This document shows, in pieces, positions 60,157-64,000 of a stretch of DNA of 64,000 nucleotides. The stretch comes from Caulobacteraceae bacterium (GTDB taxonomy: Bacteria > Pseudomonadota > Alphaproteobacteria > Caulobacterales > Caulobacteraceae), in NCBI GenBank assembly GCA_947475875.1, contig CANJME010000013.1, positions 31,594-95,593 of the forward strand, read 5' to 3'. The notes under the pieces were generated by a model. It made no database searches. It was not told the origin of the DNA and saw only the letters and a list, made by a program, of their open reading frames with translations. The position numbers and the translations under genes were made by a program. Within the stretch, counting starts at the first letter, position 1; every line of letters begins with the position of its first letter.

Positions 60157-61374
60157 ATGGCTCTGTCAGACGCCGCGATTCGCGCCACCAAGCCGGGCGC
60201 CGCTCAATTCAAACTTTATGATGAAGGCGGCCTTTTTCTCATCGTTCGGCCCTCCGGCGGCAAACTCTGGCGGTTAAAATATCGCCACATGGGCAAGGAA
60301 CAGGCGCTGAGCCTGGGCCAGTATCCCGATGTGGGGCTGAAACAGGCGCGCGAGCGGCGCGACGAGGCCCGCAAAATCATCGCCAATGGCGGAAACCCGG
60401 CCTTTGAAAAGAAGCGCGCCGCCGTCGCCGCGTCGGTGAGCGCGTCCAACACCTTTTCAACCGTCGCCAATGAACTGATCGACAAGCGCGAACGCGAAGG
60501 GCTCAAGGATATCACCACCGGCAAGGCGCGGTGGCTCCTGTCGCTGCTGGAGGCGCAGCTAGGCGAGCGCCCCGTTGGCGAGATTGAGCCCTATGAGCTT
60601 TTGGCCGCGTTGAAGAAGGTAGAATCGTCGGGCAGGCTGGAAACCGCCAAGCGCCTGCTGGCCTTTTCGAGCCGCGTCTTTCGCTATGCCGTCGCCACGG
60701 CCCGCGCCAAGCGCGATATCGCCGCCGATCTGCAGGGCGCGTTGACCGCGCCGAAGGTGAAGCACCATGCGGCGATCATCGATCCCAAGGGTGTCGGCGC
60801 CCTGTTGCGCGCCATTGACGGCTTCGACGGCCAGCCGGTGACGCTGTGGGCGCTCAAACTGGCGCCACACGTCTTTGTGCGGCCGGGCGAGCTTCGGCAG
60901 GCGGAATGGACGGAGATCGATTTGGAGGCCGCTGTGTGGCGTATCCCGGCCAGCCGCATGAAAATGAAGCGCGAGCATGTGGTGCCCCTATCCACTCAGG
61001 CCGTCGCCATCCTGACGGAAGCGCGCGGCCTGACCGGCGCGGGACGGTTCGTCTTTCCGGGCCAACGCACGCCCCGGCGGCCCATGTCGGAAAACACGCT
61101 CAATGCGGCCCTGCGTCGCCTTGGGTACGGCACGGACGAAATGACCTCACACGGCTTCCGCTCCACCGCCAGCACCCTGCTGAACGAGTCCGGCAAATGG
61201 AGCGTTGACGCCATCGAGCGCGCCTTGGCCCATGGCGATACGGACGGCGTTCGCGCCGCCTATCATCGGGGCGCGCATTGGGCGGAACGGGTCAAGATGG
61301 CCCAATGGTGGAGCGATCACCTGGACGGCCTGCGCAAGGGCGGTACGGTGGTTCCGATCAAGCGGACGGCCTGA
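60157..61374 (+). CDS. P4-type tyrosine integrase
   Basis: A 405-residue site-specific recombinase. The N-terminal DUF4102-type arm-binding domain reads DAAIRATKPGAAQFKLYDEGGLFLIV (about residues 4-29, shortened here), then a core-binding domain, then the catalytic domain with Arg in FVRPGELRQAEW (about 247), the HGFRSTAST motif (about 331), and AYHRGAH (catalytic Tyr about 367). The arrangement next to a tRNA-Leu is that of island integrases. ATG 60157 has AAGGAG upstream. The frame open to 60133 is not needed. Confidence 0.94.
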   Translation: MALSDAAIRATKPGAAQFKLYDEGGLFLIVRPSGGKLWRLKYRHMGKEQALSLGQYPDVGLKQARERRDEARKIIANGGNPAFEKKRAAVAASVSASNTFSTVANELIDKREREGLKDITTGKARWLLSLLEAQLGERPVGEIEPYELLAALKKVESSGRLETAKRLLAFSSRVFRYAVATARAKRDIAADLQGALTAPKVKHHAAIIDPKGVGALLRAIDGFDGQPVTLWALKLAPHVFVRPGELRQAEWTEIDLEAAVWRIPASRMKMKREHVVPLSTQAVAILTEARGLTGAGRFVFPGQRTPRRPMSENTLNAALRRLGYGTDEMTSHGFRSTASTLLNESGKWSVDAIERALAHGDTDGVRAAYHRGAHWAERVKMAQWWSDHLDGLRKGGTVVPIKRTA

Positions 61375-61466
61375 CTGGCGGAAGTTGGCGGCGCACCCTG
61401 ACAATCAGTCCCGAACGGTGAGAGTATGCTTTCCGCAATTTGCCGAATCAGGGGCGGCGGGAAGCC

Positions 61467-62171
61467 ATGGAACCCATCAATTTCTGGAAGCTCTGCGACG
61501 ACTACTCCATCATGCACGCGGCCCTTATCGCGGTCGGCTACGCGCCAGATGACGTTGAGGGATTTAGTGACCCCGAGATCGAAAATAGGTTCCCGGGCTA
61601 CATCGCAGTAAGAACCGCCTTGTGCGGCGCAATTGAGGGGGGCGGGCTTCGCGATGTGCGCGAGGTGCGTCATTCAAACGATTACGAAGACGGGCGTCTA
61701 GATGTGAGGCGGACCTGTATCGCCGTTTCCTCGCTGGATGGATATTTTAGGGCGCGCGGGTTCTCGTGCGAGCTTTTTGACCGGTCCGCCTCACACGCCG
61801 CCGGGGACGCGCGCAGCCCGTATTTCTCAAAGAAGCTGGATGCGGCGAACAAGGCCTGGGCGGCCGTCACCGCCGATCCTGGCCTGCTGAGCGGCAAGTC
61901 GGCGAAACAGGCGCTTGTGGTCTGGTTGACTGAGCATGCCGCCGAACTGGGACTGTTGAACGAGGACGGCAACCCAAACCGCAGCGGTATCGAGGAGATT
62001 TCTAAGGTGGCCAATTGGAGGCCAGAGGGCGGTGCCACGCCTACACCTTCGGCAAAGACGGCCCGGGCCGCGTCACCGATGATCCCGCTCCCCTCGCCGC
62101 GCCCGGTCATGCGGCCTGCGCCGCCGCGCGAGACCTTTCCGCCCGATCTGGACGATGAGATTCCGTTCTAA
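61467..62171 (+). CDS. Island protein with SSB-like C-terminal tail
   Basis: A 234-residue soluble protein. It begins MEPINFWKLCDDYSIMHAALI and continues as an alpha-helical domain with FSKKLDAANKAWAAVTADPG (about residues 123-142). A linker rich in Pro, Ala and Ser (about 190-225) leads to PPDLDDEIPF at the extreme C-terminus. That tip closely resembles the acidic DDDIPF tail of single-stranded-DNA-binding protein, which recruits many DNA-processing enzymes, though no OB-fold is visible. I do not recognise the N-terminal family. It follows the integrase by 92 bases. Confidence 0.75.
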   Translation: MEPINFWKLCDDYSIMHAALIAVGYAPDDVEGFSDPEIENRFPGYIAVRTALCGAIEGGGLRDVREVRHSNDYEDGRLDVRRTCIAVSSLDGYFRARGFSCELFDRSASHAAGDARSPYFSKKLDAANKAWAAVTADPGLLSGKSAKQALVVWLTEHAAELGLLNEDGNPNRSGIEEISKVANWRPEGGATPTPSAKTARAASPMIPLPSPRPVMRPAPPRETFPPDLDDEIPF

Positions 62172-62283
62172 GTTTTTGGGAACCTGGGGTGGGGTTCGAG
62201 ACTAACCCACCCACCCGTTCGCCATAATCCTCCCCCTGGTTATGCGAAACCCTCCCCTGGGTTCGGGAGGCGGGCCTGTCAAG

Positions 62284-62338
62284 AGGTGGGCGGGTTCAAC
62301 GCCTTTGCAGGCAAGGGTTTTCTGAGACCCGCCCTCCT
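62284..62338. promoter_or_regulatory. Inverted repeat in leader of the HTH gene pair
   Basis: AGGTGGGCGGGT (62284-62295) and ACCCGCCCTCCT (62327-62338) pair with one mismatch and enclose a small hairpin (GCCTTTGCAGGC). It lies 60 bases before the excisionase-like gene in a 226-base gap. It may be an operator, a terminator for the gene at 61467-62171, or RNA structure. Confidence 0.4.
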
Positions 62339-62397
62339 ATTCGCTCACCAAAAATCAGCCAAGGCTTCGTCCGGTCATTCACGAACGGAGCAAAACC

Positions 62398-62601
62398 ATG
62401 GAACTCATAACTGCATCCATTAACGACACCGCCAAGGCGCTGAGCCTGGGCAGGACGTCCATCTACGCCCTGATAAAGGAAGGTCGTCTTGAAACGGTCA
62501 AGCTGGGCCGCCGAACCCTGGTCAAGATCGAATCAATCCGCATGGACAGTAGGCGCGCTCAATGGCCCGCACTCGCTTCAATCCCCGCCTGGCCAAGGTG
62601 A
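62398..62601 (+). CDS. Excisionase-like helix-turn-helix protein
   Basis: A 67-residue protein whose core, INDTAKALSLGRTSIYALIKEGRLETVKLGRRTLVK, split over residues about 8-43, is a MerR/AlpA/Xis-type winged helix. Such proteins bind DNA near att sites and steer integrase towards excision. The last 20 residues overlap the next gene by 40 bases in another frame. GGAGC precedes the ATG by about 7 bases. Confidence 0.82.
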   Translation: MELITASINDTAKALSLGRTSIYALIKEGRLETVKLGRRTLVKIESIRMDSRRAQWPALASIPAWPR

Positions 62602-63026
62602 ACCGCTCCTATACGGTGGAGGAAATCGCTCGCCTCTTTGACGTCCACCGGAATACGGTCTGGAACTGGATCAAGGGCGGGCTTCCCACCGTCGATGAGG
62701 GCAAACCGGCGCTGGTCCAGGGCGCGATTTTGCGGGCGTTTCTGGAGGGTCGTCGCAAGGCGGCCAAGCGCCCTTGCCCGCCGGGAACGCTCTATTGCTT
62801 CAAGTGCCGCGAACATCGTCCACCGGCCCTTGGCATGGCGGAATTCATCGCGCGTGAGACCGGCGCCGGAAACCTGACTGCGCTCTGTGCGGCATGTGAA
62901 ACGGTCATGAACAGGCGGGCGCGAGAAGACGCCCTGGCCACGATCCTTCCCGGAATCGAGATCCGGATCAGGCGGGCGGCGGGACACATAGCAGAGTGTC
63001 CTTCTCCCTCCCTGAACTGTGCATAG
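62562..63026 (+). CDS. Helix-turn-helix protein with Cys motifs
   Basis: A 154-residue protein. Residues about 14-60 are a MerR/Xis-like helix-turn-helix (YTVEEIARLFDVHRNTVWNWI, then GLPTVDEGKPALVQGAILRAF). The second half has two Cys pairs, LYCFKCREHR (about 82-91) and LCAACETV (about 107-114), that could bind zinc. The combination fits a DNA-binding regulator of the mobile element. It overlaps the preceding gene by 40 bases, so coupling is likely. I do not know a close family. Confidence 0.72.
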   Translation: MARTRFNPRLAKVNRSYTVEEIARLFDVHRNTVWNWIKGGLPTVDEGKPALVQGAILRAFLEGRRKAAKRPCPPGTLYCFKCREHRPPALGMAEFIARETGAGNLTALCAACETVMNRRAREDALATILPGIEIRIRRAAGHIAECPSPSLNCA

Positions 63027-63043
63027 CAAAGGCCCTAAAATCC

Positions 63044-63931
63044 ATGTCCAAACACAATGCCAAAAACGAGCGGATCAAACGGGCGTATTTCATCTACCTG
63101 CGTGAAGCCCGGCGGCGGGATGACAAGTCTGTGGACGGCGTAGCGAAGGCGCTAAGCCGCTTTGAGGAAGCCACAGGGTGCCGCGAATTTGCGAAGTTTC
63201 ACCGGGAACAGGCTGTCGCCTTCAAGCGCAAACTGGACCGGCAATTGAGCGCCAGAACGGGCGAGCGACTGAGCCGCGCCACCGTCCATTCGACCCTTTC
63301 GGCCTTGCGGGCATTCTTCATCTGGCTGGCCGATCAACCGGGTTACAAGCGCAAGATCAGCTATTCAGACGCGGACTATTTCAACCTGTCCGAAAAAGAG
63401 GTGCGGATCGCCACGGCGGTGAGGGAAAAGCCCGCGCCGACTCTGGACCAGATCCATTACGTCTTGTCGCTTATGCCCACCGGCACCGACATTGAGCGCC
63501 GAGACCGCGCCTTGATCGCGCTTGCCGCGCTGACTGGCGCTCGCGTCGGCGCGCTGATTTCGCTGAAGGTGAAGCATATCGACCTTGCCGAGGGCGTGCT
63601 GATTCAGGACGCGCGCGAGGTGAACACCAAATTCTCCAAATCCTTTTCGACATGGTTCTGTCCGGTCGATGGTGACGCGCTGGCCATAGTCGAGGCCTGG
63701 GTGATGCATCTGCGCACTGGACTATACTGGAGCGACTCCGACCCGCTCTTTCCGGCAACGCAGGTGGGCGTAGGGGCGAGCGGCGGCTTTGAGGCGGTCG
63801 GGCTAACGCGCAAGCACTGGGGCACGTCGAATTCGATCCGGGATATTTTTCGGTGTACGTCGTCAAAACATTTGGGACAGATGGGGTCCGGATTTAACGG
63901 AGGATTGGCCTCATCTGGGGTTGATATTTAG
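63044..63931 (+). pseudogene. Second tyrosine recombinase, truncated by an insertion
   Basis: ATG 63044 begins MSKHNAKNERIKRAYFIYL. The chain has a SAM-like core-binding domain (TVHSTLSALRAFFIWLADQPG) and the start of a catalytic domain (ALIALAALTGARVGALISLK, Arg about residue 171). After HWGTSNSIRDIFR (near 63851) the reading changes to an unrelated CTSSKHLGQMGSG and ends at 63931, so the usual HxxR and Tyr are missing. DNA from about 63852 on is thus probably an inserted element. The original gene would have encoded about 400 residues. Confidence 0.7.
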
Positions 63932-64000
63932 GCGGCGATTTTTCGGTGTTGCAAGCGCCGATGTTCGATGGTCTGCCGTTTGATGCTGGCCCGCTGGCGC
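63928..64000 (-). CDS. C-terminal end of a possible transposase (partial)
   Basis: A minus-strand frame open to the window edge gives a basic 23-residue tail (ASIKRQTIEHRRLQHRKIAA) ending at a TAA that overlaps the truncated recombinase stop (TTAG). The basic tail, the position right after the abrupt break at about 63852 and the orientation suggest the end of an insertion-sequence transposase. The family cannot be identified from so little. Confidence 0.4.
   Translation of the reverse strand, partial: RQRASIKRQTIEHRRLQHRKIAA

Larger units (their letters stand above)
59991..64000. mobile_element. Integrated genetic element (island) at tRNA-Leu, left part
   Basis: From the tRNA 3' end onward the genes are an integrase, an SSB-tailed protein, two small HTH proteins, a truncated recombinase and a transposase end. 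None belongs to the surrounding housekeeping set, and intergenic spaces are larger than in the flanking chromosome. The right boundary lies outside the window. Confidence 0.8.

Overview
The window is GC-rich, tightly packed alphaproteobacterial chromosome. Gene content and order (hemC/hemD/mitofilin-like/hemY facing tsaD-gpsA, fabA-fabB, an NDUFA9-like protein, MacA-type adaptors, a FemAB/GNAT-type protein of the kind that includes Caulobacter HfsK, frequent TTG/GTG starts) suggest the Caulobacterales, perhaps near Phenylobacterium or Caulobacter. That placement is inference from family content, not from a marker gene.

Layout. 1-12 kb: end of an ArnT-like glycosyltransferase, an HMG-CoA-lyase-like enzyme, two paralogous secreted glycine-zipper/SH3 proteins, the heme block on the minus strand, then tsaD-gpsA-YCII-Rieske-MoeB/ThiF. 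12-18 kb: hydroxyacid dehydrogenase, SH3 protein, fabA-fabB, a RelE/HigB-type toxin with its antitoxin and a coupled epoxide-hydrolase-like enzyme. 18-29 kb: small secreted proteins, two MacA-like adaptors, a VOC protein, an enoyl-CoA hydratase, a proline/glutamine-repeat lipoprotein, a TauD-like dioxygenase and fabI. 29-40 kb: DegT/DnrJ aminotransferase, a double-ATPase peptide ABC protein followed by two secreted paralogues, an amidohydrolase, a FemAB/GNAT-like protein, threonine ammonia-lyase and an FKBP. 40-45 kb: four consecutive secreted EF-hand genes, a thiolase, and an azoreductase/LysR divergent pair bracketed by repeats. 45-52 kb: ParA-like ATPase plus a decayed second copy, a lipoprotein, a frameshifted TonB-like gene, a third MacA-like adaptor preceded by an unlisted 38-residue membrane protein, purU and argE. 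52-60 kb: queG, GST, CDF transporter, uppP, NDUFA9-like protein, a tryptophan-halogenase-family enzyme and an MFS transporter.

The last 4 kb is an integrated element entering at tRNA-Leu(CAG): a P4-type integrase whose Shine-Dalgarno sequence lies in a 17-bp hairpin, a protein ending in an SSB-like acidic tail, two small helix-turn-helix proteins, and a second tyrosine recombinase cut short by what looks like an insertion sequence running off the window.

Recurrent architecture: five convergent gene pairs have overlapping stop codons (CTAG, CTAA or TTAG), intergenic spaces are filled with palindromic repeats, and one two-hairpin element occurs twice with a compensatory base-pair change. I see no CRISPR array, rRNA operon or intact transposon.
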